Positions 24,075 through 35,038 of a stretch of DNA of 64,000 nt are shown piece after piece; the first letter of the stretch is position 1, and each line of letters begins with the position of its first letter. The notes beneath the pieces were generated by a model. It worked only from the letters and a program-made list of their open reading frames with translations, ran no database searches and was not told where the DNA came from. A program made the position numbers and the translations under genes. The stretch is taken from NCBI GenBank assembly GCA_038025085.1, contig CM076144.1, positions 1,674,001 to 1,738,000 of the forward strand, given 5' to 3'. This DNA is from Tetragonia tetragonoides. Its lineage: Eukaryota; Streptophyta; Magnoliopsida; Caryophyllales; Aizoaceae.

Positions 24075-25540
24075 AAACATGACTTTTGAGTTTCCGATAG
24101 GCTATCTGAACTTCATGTTCATTCATGGGAGTGCGACCATAAATTGATTTTTTTAAGTCTAATAGGGACCCAAAAGCAGATTTCGGGGGCCATTCATGTC
24201 ACCGAAAAACACCTCGTGTGATAAAGTGTGAAAATAACAAATTTTGTTCTAAGACCTCGGTAAACCTCAAAAAATGTGGATTATAGCCTTCAATTTTGGG
24301 CTTGCTGGTGCCCGGTTCATACTTTTGCCCAAACTTCTCCATGGGAAATATTGTGAGTTAAGAGGACCATCGTCCTCCCATTAGACCATCCGGATCTTTG
24401 AACTTATTTATTATTCACCCATGATTTTGGTGTTCGACTCTTTAAAGTGGGTGATCATAAAACGATCTTTCAAGCCTCATAGGTACCCAGTAACCTACCC
24501 TAAAGGGCCTTTTTTGTCGTCCCTAGGGGTACCATGTGTGATATGATACGAAAATAACAACTTCTCGCGATCTCCGGGTTTCCCAAATATGTGGATTATA
24601 GCCTTCAATTTTGGGCTTATTGCTCTTGAAGGGGGAGTTGTTTGATGTTCTTCCCCAAATTTCTCTAAGGAGTTGCCAATGAGGACCTCAGGGTAGGCCA
24701 TCTAAGACTGCGAACATCGTATCCATCCATGAATTTAAGGTTCGACCATTTAAAATGGATGACCAAAAAATAGCCTTCCATACCAAATAGAGACCCAATA
24801 AATGGCCCTCGGAATCTCCCGTGTCTCTTAGGGGTGTCCCATGCAAAATGATGCAAAAATAACAATTCCCATTCCTTGGCTTTCGTAAGCCAAAAAATGT
24901 GGATTATAAGCTTCATTATTGGGATTCTTGGAGGCGGTTGAGATTTTTACCCAAAATTCTAGGAGGACTACTTGTTCCCCCTGGTAGCCCATCTAGGTAC
25001 CTCAACTTCGTATTCACCCATGATATATGTCTGTGACTCTTTAAAGTGGGTCACCATAAAAGGACTTTCAAGCCTAATAAGAACCCAAAAAATGACCTCG
25101 ACCCCATGATCCCTAGCGGTGTCCGAGACGAAATGTTGCGATGATAACAAATTGCATTCCCAAGCCTTTAGATTCCCTAAAAATGTGGATTATAGTATTC
25201 AATGTTAGGCTTGTTGGGGGTTGGTTGAGATTTTTTTTTCAATACTTCTTTAGGGGTCTAATGATCCAAGAGATTCGCCCCGTGCCCCCTGGTAGGCCAT
25301 CTAGGTCTCCGCACTTCGTATTCAGCAATAATTTAGGTGTTTGACCGTTTAAATTGGGTGACTATACAATGGTCTTACAAGTCTAATAAGGATCCAATAA
25401 TCAACCTCAAGGGTCTTCCATGTTCCCTAAAGATACCCTACGCAATATGATGTGTAGATAATAACTTCTATTTTGTGGCTTCCGAAATTCCAAAATATGG
25501 GATTATAACCTTTAACTTTGGGCTTCCCGAGATTGGGTTT
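24075..25540 (-). repeat. ~315-bp-unit element, inverted and diverged copy 4
   Basis: The reverse complement of the repeat family seen at 1911, 8108 and 9184. Conserved landmarks on this strand are GTGGATTATAGCCTTCAAT at about 24287, 24593, 24899, 25185 and 25498 (spacing 286-313 bp), plus TTGCCCAAACTTCTCC and TTCACCCATGA. Five units are present but much more diverged than the plus-strand copies, so this copy is older or from a distinct subfamily. Confidence 0.7.
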
Positions 25541-26924
25541 GTTATTGATTTATAGTCGTGATATGTATCGGTACTATTTTTGGGCCATGGAAGAAATAAC
25601 CTACGCGGCCACGAGTCAGGCACAAATTCTTGCCTAATTTCATGATTAGGAAGGATCCTAATCTCATTATGGGGTGATATTAAGTGTGCAAGTTGGGGAG
25701 GGGGGGGGGGAGAGTGGTGAGGAAGGAGAGATAAAAGAAGAGGAAAGAGAGAAAGAGTAGGGAGATTCGAAGTCTTAAAATCATGATTTAACCATTGCCA
25801 GGTAGGTATACCGTATTCAATTTCTAGTCCATGGACCAAACATGGGTCGTGTTCGCTTTATAGTGGAGATTGTAGAGTACTATTATAGTGGAATTAATAA
25901 CTCACCATTATTATGCTTTGTTTACTGGTAACAGTAGCTTAGAAAATTCCACCCTTTCTCCACACTAGCATGACAACACAACACAAACAAAGATCAAGTG
26001 GGGCTGAGAATTTTTTAATTAATAATTATTGGAGGTAAAACAGAATCTTTGCTTAATTTTTACTCACATTTTTAGAAATCTTCTAAATTTTGTTCAAGTA
26101 AGGAATTTGCCCCCCTTGAATTTCTTATTAGAGTATCTTCTTAATTTAATATCTTTCAGATTGATTACAAATCCGTCATCCAAAAAATCCATCATCCATC
26201 AAAAAAATCCACACCCTTATCCAGGCGCCTCATTAATTATCATGCTCCATTATTGATCTCCAGTATTTAATACCAGTGGGTCTTTATTACAATAATTAAA
26301 TATTTTTGGGTAAGATTACATTTTAGTGTCCTTGTTGCTTACACATCCTTAATAATCATGTCTTTTTCAAGTCCCGTTCATAACTTGGTTTCATTTCTTC
26401 TGGGTACTTGAATCTTTAGGCTTTTTATTTTCTCTCTCTGTAATAACCTAAAGTCTAGTTTTGCACGCTAACAGTCTTTGTGGGGTTTTTTTCTTGCCGC
26501 CCTTTTGATTCACCATCATCACTTTCGTTGCAGGTGAAGAAAATTTTGCTTCTTTTCCAATTTCACTTTTGCCCTTTTTCCCATTTTTGCATATGATATG
26601 ATCAGTGTATTTGAGATCAAAGAGCTTCCATTTTCTTTATCATCTGACATCTTTCTTTTGGGGTTTATCTTAATTTTTGCTTTCAGCTCTTGAAATCACT
26701 GTCAGCTTTGATTCTCAGGTGCGTTAAATTTTGTTTCTTTATTCCATAATTTTCTTTATCATATGTTCTTTTCTTTTTCATGCATGATTATTGACTTTCC
26801 AATCAATTTCCCATTTGGGTTTTGCTTAATTCTTTCTTTAATCCGAATCTCTAAGATTGTTTGTTTCTTGGGTTTTTGCTGAATTTCTTAGGCTTGTTCT
26901 TTTGGGCTTCAGTTAATTGGATTG
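25541..26924. other. intergenic region and 5' leader of the Yippee-like gene
   Basis: Includes a G-rich block near 25696-25711. From about 26450 the sequence takes on a T-rich leader character. A plausible 5' UTR intron runs from GTGCGTTA at about 26719 to an acceptor near 26910. Nothing coding was recognised before 26925. Confidence 0.45.
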
Positions 26925-27933
26925 ATGGCTGAATTGATTGGCCCCAGGGTATATAGCTGCTATAACTGTCGAAATCAAGTTTGTCTTCATGACGACATAA
27001 TTTCCAAAGCCTTCCAGGTAGATTACTGTTTAATCTTTAGCTTGTTTTCACGATTTTGGCAGTAATTTTATCCACTATTTTTCACTGGTTTTTGATTGTT
27101 TAGATTATTGATTTGCTTGGAACCATAACCTGGATGAGAAACTGACTGATTATACATTTGGGTTTTTAGCCTGCTGGGGTTTGGGGGACAAGGGAAGGCA
27201 TAAAACATGATTAGCCATTTTTGTTCAGCCATCTTTATTGTGATTCTGTGATGGATTCACCAACTGATGCTTTCACATTTCATATTTGCCTGCCAATTTT
27301 GTTATGCGATCTCTTAATTGTGATTATGTTATGGATTCATACATTGTTTTTGTCAGACTTTATATTGCTTATGGCATTTTTGTTGAGCCACCCTTTAATT
27401 GTGGTTATGATGGATTCGCCCGTTGTTGTCTTCACTCCTACTTGAAATATCCATTTTGTTGAGCCACCTCTTTATTGTGGTATATTATGATGGTTCACAC
27501 TTTGTTGTCTTCACATCTAATTTGCTTGTTGCCATTTTTGTCAAGCCACCTCTTAAGGATTAAACAGTATTGTCTATCTATATATTTCACATTCTCATAG
27601 ATATCATCTGGCTAATTTATGTCTGCCTGCATGGTGGTCTTGTTATTTGAGCAATTCCATGGAGTTGAAGGGGATTTTGTCATATATTTGTTGTTCTGTT
27701 GTTAGGGAAGACATGGACGAGCGTTTTTATTCTCTCATGCCATGAATGTTGAAGTGGGACCTAAGGAAGATAGGCAGCTCATGACCGGCCTACACACTGT
27801 TGCTGATATCTATTGTGGGGATTGTCGTCAAGTTTTGGGGTGGAAGTATGTGTGTGCTTATGAAACGTCACAGAAGTACAAAGAAGGAAAGTTTATTTTC
27901 GAGAAGTCCAAAATCGTCAAGGAAGACTGGTAG
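26925..27933 (+). CDS. Yippee-like zinc-binding protein
   Basis: Two exons, 26925-27017 and 27706-27933, join in phase to a 106-residue protein. This is the whole Yippee domain and the normal length for the family. The four zinc ligands have the canonical spacing C-X2-C-X52-C-X2-C: Cys 12 and 15 in SCYNC, Cys 68 and 71 in YCGDC. The conserved core [14 protein letters not shown] and the end [14 protein letters not shown] are present. Yippee-like proteins are small, very conserved eukaryotic zinc proteins, some of them in ubiquitin-ligase complexes; the plant role is largely unknown. The 688-bp intron holds a tandem repeat. Confidence 0.95.
27217..27560 (+). repeat. intronic tandem repeat, ~80-bp unit, about four copies
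   Basis: Within the Yippee-like intron, a unit beginning CATTTTTGTTGAGCCACC and continuing TTAATTGTGGTTATGATGG recurs at about 27218, 27293, 27376, 27450 and, cut short, 27531. The copies have diverged moderately. No coding meaning is apparent. Confidence 0.65.
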
Positions 27934-28740
27934 CTACATAAGGTCTTCCTCATTTCATTCATACCCTCATTGTTCCTTGGAAGTGTGAAAATGTTGTGGT
28001 ACTGTTTATCTTGTACAGAAGCTCTCTCATCTAACTGGTCATTATTGCCACTTGATGTGCTTGGAAGTTCTTTGTCTCGTCCTGTTCGTTTCGTAGATTG
28101 TGAATAAGATTGGATTGTTTGTTGAATATACCCATCTCCTGCAAATTGCTGTTACGTTACATATATGCTGAGCCCTTTGATCACGTGTTTAGTTTGCTTG
28201 GATGAATGGACAGAAGTTTTATCTTGTAGGTTAATGATTCTGGGGAAACCAGATATGTAATTCAAAATTGTCTTCCTTGCAATGTACTGTTCGAAATTTC
28301 TTTTCTGCCTCCTGATGAGGCATCCCCTTACTGTTTCTGTGTGATAATCTTGACCCAGATTGTTAGTTACATAATTCCTTCATGTTGCACTGAGGCGCAA
28401 ACTGTTTAGAGAGAATCTTACACGTTGTTATGCTATTTCATTAATTAAAATCTTACACGTTGTTCGGCTCAAAGTTGTGTTTCTGGGGTGGCATTTGAGT
28501 CCGTGTTAGCTTTCAGGAAGCACTACTATTTTATTTTTCTTGGGGTTGGTTATGGAGGGAAAAGTCACACCAAGTCAGGGATGGCCATGGGCCACTGTTT
28601 ATCGCTACACAAATCGTGGCTTGATAACTAGTCGTCCTGCTGAAGACTTTTTATCTCTGCAGAGCGACGGTCATATCTGGTTTTGGCACGGTGGAGACTT
28701 TATTCTTTTAAAGTATTTTTGCGTTGCTTAACTGACCAAA
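27934..28740 (+). other. 3' UTR of the Yippee-like gene and spacer
   Basis: Noncoding. The Yippee-like 3' UTR probably runs to about 28300. The next 200 bases lead into the MIP2/NBAS-like pseudogene. A 63-codon open frame at 28540-28731 could not be matched to anything and is not called. Confidence 0.45.
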
Positions 28741-29862
28741 CTATGATCTCTGACACTAGCAGTGGAACTAGTTGTTTCCATGATGTTTGTGACTTGTACC
28801 GAAATATACTGGATAGTGTTTTGTCAAACTTAGCTCATGATTCCACTGAACGACAGAACTTGTGGAACTTATTATCTTCAGTCATTAAATCAGAAGGGGA
28901 CTTGGAAATCCTGAAGAGCGTCCGAACTGCAGTTTGGGAAAGAATAGCCAAGTTTTCTGATAACCTGCAACTGCCAAGTCATGTTCGAGTATATGTTCTG
29001 GAAGTGATGCAATTCATTTTGGGCAGAAATGTGAAGGTTTTAGAGGAGCAGAATGACAATATAGCCCCTTGGGAAGACTGGGATGAATGGAGTTACATAA
29101 GGATACTGAACTAGCCGCGGAGCAGGCTGTTCCTAGTCAATCAGAATCATCTAATTGGTTTGAGAATACACTGGTAGCGGCGTAGTGCTGAAGACAACTG
29201 AGCTTGCAGTGTCAATCTCTTCCCAGTTAGAAATCACAGCTGATGATCTTCTGACAGTTGATACTGCAGAAATTGTTTCTCAAAGTTGTGTGAAGCAGCT
29301 GATACACATTCTCACTTTGATGCGCTATTGGCCATCTTGAGGGAGTGGGAAAGCCTCTTTTTGATGAAGAAAACTAATAAGGTTCTGTACAAGCATCACA
29401 ACACCTGAGACAGGCACCAATTGGGTGATGATTTGGATGAGGTTTGGGAAAGCTTTCATGATGAGGAACCAGTTCAAAAAGAGGAGTGAATCTTCCCAAT
29501 CCATCCATCCTCTGCACACATGTTGGATGGGAATATTAAAGAAACTGAAAATGCTGTTACTTGTAGATGAGGTGGTGAAATTAGTTGATCGATCCTTGGA
29601 AAGACCCAATGTGATACTAATTGAGCCAGATGCAGATCGGTTCTGATTGTTTCATGGCTCTAAAGATAGTAATGTTGCTGCCATATGAAGCGGTACAGTT
29701 GCACTGTTTAGATGCAGTTGAAGACAAGCTTAAACAAGGAGGTTTCCCAGAGAGCACCAACGATAAAGACTTCTTAGTTCTTGTTTTGTCATCTGGTATT
29801 ATTTCCACTATCATCTAAACCTGCACTTGGAACTGGCGAAGGTAGATCGGCAAATCTTAGCA
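28741..29862 (+). pseudogene. MIP2/NBAS-like (Sec39-type) pseudogene, upstream segment
   Basis: Fragments of one protein appear in order in shifting frames: LWNLLSSVIKSEGDLEILKS, SHVRVYVLEVMQFILGRN, then ITADDLLTVDTA, FDALLAILREWESLF, SIHPLHTCWM, DCFMALKIVMLLPYEAVQL and DKLKQGGFPES. I recognise these as the C-terminal part of the plant MAG2-interacting/NBAS-like protein, a Dsl1-type tethering subunit for Golgi-to-ER transport. A TAG at about 29112 and several frameshifts kill it. No introns are visible in the segment, so it may be a retrocopy. It ends at the 9-bp target duplication of the large MULE and continues at 46191. Confidence 0.82.
29854..29862. repeat. left 9-bp target site duplication of the MULE
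   Basis: ATCTTAGCA, repeated at 46191-46199 immediately outside the other end of the element. Nine bases is the usual duplication length for Mutator-like elements. Confidence 0.88.
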
Positions 29863-29927
29863 CCCAAATGCTTGGAGTCTTTCAGGAAGACAAGAAAAAT
29901 GTCTTCCAAAGCATATTTGGCATGACA
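29863..29927 (+). repeat. MULE terminal repeat, left end
   Basis: Shares GAGTCTTTC(A/G)GGAAGACAAG and the following ATGTCTTCCAAAG block with the repeats at 37551-37615 and, inverted, 46126-46190. It is the most diverged of the three. Confidence 0.8.
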
Positions 29928-30482
29928 ACTCAGCTTTAGTACAATTTAGCATTGATGATGGGGTCAAATAAGTGAGGGGCAAAGTGGGTAATTTATGTCT
30001 ATGGTAAAGCAACTAAACACGTCCTTCTCTCACCCACTGTTCTCCTTCTCTCACCACTAACCCTCGTTCTCCTTCTCTCACCCCATAAACTCTCACTCAC
30101 CCTCCACTACCGTCGTTCCACCACCGGCGGTCCACCACCACCATAGACACCGTCGAGTCTCTCTCTGTCTTTCTCACCCAACTTTAGGGCAACAATCACC
30201 CATTTCATCAACCCCAATCGATGTATCTGTCAGTAGCAATTTCAAACGAGTAAATCGATCGTACCCAGATTTGCCGGTGTCGTAGTAGACATTTGAGTTT
30301 GTGGAATCGACATTTTGATCAATCTCAGTCAGATCCTTGAAGTTTTGGTGGAAAAATTTGCAACAAGTAAGAACTTACAATCTAAGGTGAGTGAATTTAC
30401 CAAAATTAGGATTTATAGGTTGCTAATCCCCTTTCCCCAATTGGATAATAAATTTGAGAATTTTTTGTCTTTGAACTTGTTT

Positions 30483-31100
30483 CCCCATGAATGAGCGATG
30501 AAAATCCTCATCCCCATCCCCATCCCCATCCTTGATGTTGGAATTCCTCATCCCTCAGGGTTGCAAAACTTTCCCATGACTTAGCGATGGAAATCCCCAT
30601 CCCCATCCCTGATGTTGGAATTCCCCATCCCTGAGCGTTGAGAAACTTCCCCATGACTTAGGGTCTGTTCTCCCCAACTGAAAAACGTTTATATTTATTA
30701 CTGAAAATTTATTTTTGTTGAACTTTGTTGAATTTCGTTGAACTTTGTTGAACTTTATTTAACTTTATTTAACTTTGTTGAACTTCGTTGAACTTTGTTT
30801 ATTTTTGTTGAATCTTGTTGATTCAAGTGTTTTTAATAACTAGTTTGTATATTGGTTTGTTTAATTTTGTTTAACTTTGTTTAACTTTATTTAAGTTTGT
30901 TGAAGTTTGTTGAAGTTTGCTAAAGTTTGTTGAAGTTTGCTGAAATTTGTTGAAATTTGCTGAAATAAACAGAAATAAACAGAAATAAGTTGGGGAAAAC
31001 ATACCCTTAGCGTTGGAAATCCCCATCCCCATCCCTGATGTTGGAATTCCCCATCCCTGAGCATTGGAAAACTTTCCCATGACTTAGCGTTGGAAATCTC
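30483..31100 (+). repeat. ~80-bp tandem repeat in the MULE left end
   Basis: Three units plus a partial one contain CCCCATCCCTGATGTTGGAA and CCCATGACTTAGCG(T/A)TGGAAA. They begin about 30491, 30581, 31010 and 31087. The array is split between units 2 and 3 by the MITE at 30661-31006. Confidence 0.75.
30661..31006. mobile_element. Harbinger/Tourist-like MITE with TTA duplication
   Basis: Inverted ends: GGGTCTGTTCTCCCCAACT at 30661 and AGTTGGGGAAAACATACCC ending at 31006. TTA lies on both sides (30658-30660, 31007-31009). Neighbouring tandem units show the uninterrupted site CATGACTTAGCG, which proves the insertion and its 3-bp duplication. The interior is a run of TTGAACTTTG-type 10-bp words. 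Confidence 0.87.
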
Positions 31101-31245
31101 CAATTTATGTTTCCTTATAAATTTGACATGTTAATTTAGTTAAATAATATAAATTATGCCTGTTAGAAATTTGTGTTTGTGTTGTGTTGGAAATTTGTGT
31201 TGTGTTGGAAATTTGTGTGCTGATGTATGACTATATGCAAAGGTG

Positions 31246-34218
31246 ATGAGTAGTGATAAAGAACTATTTTCATGGGAGGAGACATGTAACTCTGAAAGTG
31301 AAACATCTAGCTCTGAAAATGGTTCCACTAGTGATGATGAAGAGAGTGGGGAGGATGAGGGTTAATGTGGACACCACCAATTTGGTGGTTCACAATGATT
31401 TAGATGAGAATTGTGATGCAATTGTGGTGTTTGACACTGGGGAGAGTGGCAGTGGGGTTGGTGGCAGTGGATTGGATGACAATGGTGACAATTTGGGGGG
31501 TGGGAATGAGATGGTGGAGCAGGTTTCTTTTGATGACTTGACCTTTGATAGTATTGATGACTCTATTGAGTATTTGCAACGTTATGCAAAGAGGCAGGGA
31601 TTTGCTTGGGTGAAGTTTTCAATGAATAAGGATAAATGTGGTGAAGTGAAGTGTAGATTATTTGCATCTCCCAGAGCCGGTAAGAGAGAACCTAAGAGTG
31701 GAAAGGGTGAGAGACAGAAACCGATGACACGGATGGATTGTAAAAAACGTGTGGGATGTAGTAGACAAACGAATGGTAGATGAAAATTGATTAATGTGAA
31801 GTTGGAGCACAACCATGACATGGATCCATCCATGTCTAGATTTTTACCCTTAAATATAAAAATTGTGAAAACTGCTGTTAGGAGGATCCATTCTGGTGTT
31901 GGGCCAGCTCAATGTGTGAACGCCACGGTAGACGAGCATGGTGGCTCTGAAAAATTGACTTGTTTGCCAAGAGATTTGACTAATCACGTTGGCAAAATAA
32001 GAAGGAAGCGATTAAAAGCAGGAGATGCAAATGCTGTGCATCAGTTGCTTTTAAGGAAGCAAAAATTAGACCATGATTTTGTGTTTGACATTGATGCGGA
32101 TGAAGATCGACGCATACGAAGTGTGTTTTGGGTTGATGGTAGAAGTAGGGCGGCGTACAAGTAGTATAGTGATGTTATTTCCTTTGACACAACTTATTTA
32201 TTAAACAAGTATAAGATGCCTTTTGTGCCATTTGTAGGGGTTAACCACCACGGACAGTCAATCTTACTAGGATGTGCTTTATTGTGCAAGGAAGATATAC
32301 CTAGGTTTGAATGACTTTTCAGAAAATGGTTAGCAGCAACGGGTAATGTAATGCCTGAAGTTATAATAACCGACCAATGTCAGAGCATTGGTGGGGCAAT
32401 ACAAAGCATTTTCCCATTTGCAAGACATACATGGTGTTTGTGGCATATATTGACGAAGTTTCCCGAGAAGTGCAAAATTCATCCTAGGTATGATGAGTTG
32501 AACATTATTTTTAAGAATGCCGTGTATGAAAGCTTGACGAGGGAACAATTTGAGGACTCTTGGAAGAAGATGGTGGTTGAATTTAAGTAGGAAACAAAGG
32601 GTGACAAGTTTGCCGTTGTGAGATGTACTTGGTTTAGTTCACTATATAAAGGGAGGGAGAAATGGGTTCCAGTGTTTGTGAGGGACAAATTTTGGGCTGG
32701 CATGTCTTCGACACAAAGGAGCGAATCAATGAACGATTATTTTAAAAAATATGTTCACATTAAAATGGCATTGAGGTCGTTTGTTTTGCGATATGAGTAT
32801 GCATTGAGTCATAAGCTTGAGAGAGAGAAAAATGCGGATGCTGATTGTATGCATAGTACTTTACCTTGTAAAATCAAGTTTGGCATTGAAAGTCAGTACC
32901 AAAAGGCCTATACTCACAACATATTCAAGAAAGTTCAGGATCAGTTATTAGCAATGTTGTATTGTGAGGTGGAGTTGGTTTCCGAAGGTGGGGGGAGTAG
33001 TGATTATAAGGTGACTGAAGTGGAAGAGATCGGTGAAGGGAAATCAAGGAAATCAATAACACGTGTGTTTAAGGTGACATTTGATGTGACACTTACAGAA
33101 GTAGATTGCATTTGTAAAATGTGGACATGGAAAGGTATTTTGTGTAGGCATACGATGAATGTGTTACAAAGCAGGAGAGTTTTATTGTTGCCAAGTAAAT
33201 ACATATTGGATAGGTGGAGGAGAGATTTAAATAGACCTTACACAAAGATTATGTTAGTTGGGGTTGGTGGAAAGTGGACTGTGGAGTTGGAAAGATTGCG
33301 TAGGTTGGAGAGGCAATTTTATGTGGTAGCTGACGGAGCTATCAACCATGAAGGAAAGACTCTTTATTTGGAGGCCATTTTGGAGAGTGCTGGTGGTAGT
33401 TTAGAAGATGGGTCATGGAAAAGGATGCAAGAGGAACCCTCAAGTACTGGTGTAGGGCTAGAAGCGTCTGGAGTGGGCAGAGAGGATGAGAGTTCAGAAT
33501 CATCCACGCGGTCAGGGTATCAAGATCCTCTGGTGGTGAAGACAAAGGATAGACCCGGAACAAAGAGACTTCTCCGTGGAAATAATCGAGAGAAGCGAAG
33601 TCAAGCATCAAGAACCCAAAGTCAAGCACCATCAACAACCCGAAGTAAGACACAACAGAGAAGAGTAGATAAAAGAAAGGAAAATGTGAGTCAAATCCTA
33701 CGTGACTAGTTAATATAAACTATATTATTATTAGGTTTGAGTTAATTGTTATGTTTGCAAATAACAGCCAGTGACAACTCCCGAGCCTTCTACACCCTAT
33801 TCATGCCCTAGTCACAGCAGGATGGGTCAAGGTGTACCATGCACACCCTTGTCACAACAAGGCAGCAACCATCATATGATGCAACAATTTGTATGCAAAC
33901 TAAACTCTATCTTAATCAATGTTTTAGTGACCAAAAATTCCTTGTGAATCTTTACATTTATGACTATTGGATGTAGGTTCAATATGTATCCCCTTCAACT
34001 GCAGCTAATATCCCATACTACCATGGCAGAGTAAGTGGATTAATGGTACAAATGTACCACATGATATTCGAATGGTAAAGTCTTATTAAATGGAGTTCAT
34101 ATATTTTTAATGTCATAAATTATTATGAAAAGTTTGTTAATTTCATTGGATTATTGATATTGTTATATAGGGGAATTCACCCAGATTGGTGTCTGGATCA
34201 ATGAAAACATATTTGTAA
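31246..34218 (+). pseudogene. FAR1/FHY3-type MULE transposase, degenerate
   Basis: An acidic N-terminus starts at ATG 31246 (MSSDKELFSWEE) and needs one frameshift near 31360. After that a single frame runs to about 33685 with four stops near 31781, 32162, 32309 and 32588. The order is a FAR1 DNA-binding region (IEYLQRYAKRQGFAWVKFS ... LEHNHDMD), a MULE DDE core (SFDTTYLLNKY, then ITDQCQSIGGAI and HTWCLWHI), and a SWIM zinc finger CICKMWTWKGILCRH. Short 3' exons fit at 33768-33890, 33977-34030 and 34171-34218, all in phase. At least three of the four stops replace an expected Trp, which fits TGG-to-TGA/TAG decay. It is the element's own transposase, now inactive. Confidence 0.85.
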
Positions 34219-34439
34219 GAGCCACTGATACTTCCAAGGCCATCAGGAGATGCATCTTTTCTCAGAATTATTTCAATCATCAAATATAGGAGAGTGAATT
34301 GTGTTTGAGAGATCATTGATATCATGAATGTAAAATTGATTGAAATTGATGTTGGTAATTAAATATGGATGTGTGATTTATTTAAACCTATGACTATTAA
34401 ACAGTATGAAACATTGATGTTGGTGATTGAATATAAATG
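34219..34439. other. MULE spacer with a block shared with the palindrome arms
   Basis: Noncoding. From about 34380 it contains AAACCTATGACTATTAAACA followed by TTGATGTTGGTGATT. The same block precedes the minisatellite at 43170 and, inverted, at 40370-40440, which ties the two halves of the composite element to one family. Confidence 0.6.
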
Positions 34440-34840
34440 TGTGATTATTGGTAGGTCTTGAACATGGCCATTGGCCGGTCATGAATGAAGCCATTGTCAA
34501 GTCATGAAAGAAGGTCATTAGCCGGTTATGAATAAGGCCATTGAGAGGTCATGAATAAAACCATTGGCAGGTCATGAACCAAGGCCATTGGCAGGTCATG
34601 ATTAAGTCCATTGGCAGGTTATGAATGCGGCCATTGACAGGTCATGAACTAAGTCCATTGGTAGGTCATGAATGAGGCCATTGGCAGGGTCATGAATGAG
34701 GCCATTTGCAGGTCATGAACTAAGGCCATTGGTAGGTGATTAATGAAGCCATCGGCAATGCCTTAACCAAGGTCATTGGCATGTCATGATTAAGGCCATT
34801 GGCTCGTCATGAATGAAGCCATTGACAAGTCATGAAATTT
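34440..34840 (+). repeat. 23-bp minisatellite, array 1
   Basis: About 17 imperfect copies of GGCCATTGGCAGGTCATGAA plus AAG. It lies between the transposase 3' end and the convergent B3 gene. The same unit forms arrays 2 and 3 inside the palindrome arms. Confidence 0.85.
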
Positions 34841-35038
34841 TAAGTTGTATGTATGAATGAAAGTAAAAGCAAAAGAAAGAAATAAGTGCACAAACAAATC
34901 AAAATCAAACACCATTCAACATTTAAGACACCACATAGTTACTGAATGACAAAGTCTAGAAGTTATGAAGAACAACCTAATTATAAAGTTTACAACAACA
35001 TTCCATCCACACTTTCCACAAATTCCAAATGAGGTCAT

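Noticed and set aside
34440..34840. CRISPR-like array of short repeats
   Set aside because: The 23-bp units are contiguous and degenerate with no spacers, in a plant MULE; it is a minisatellite.
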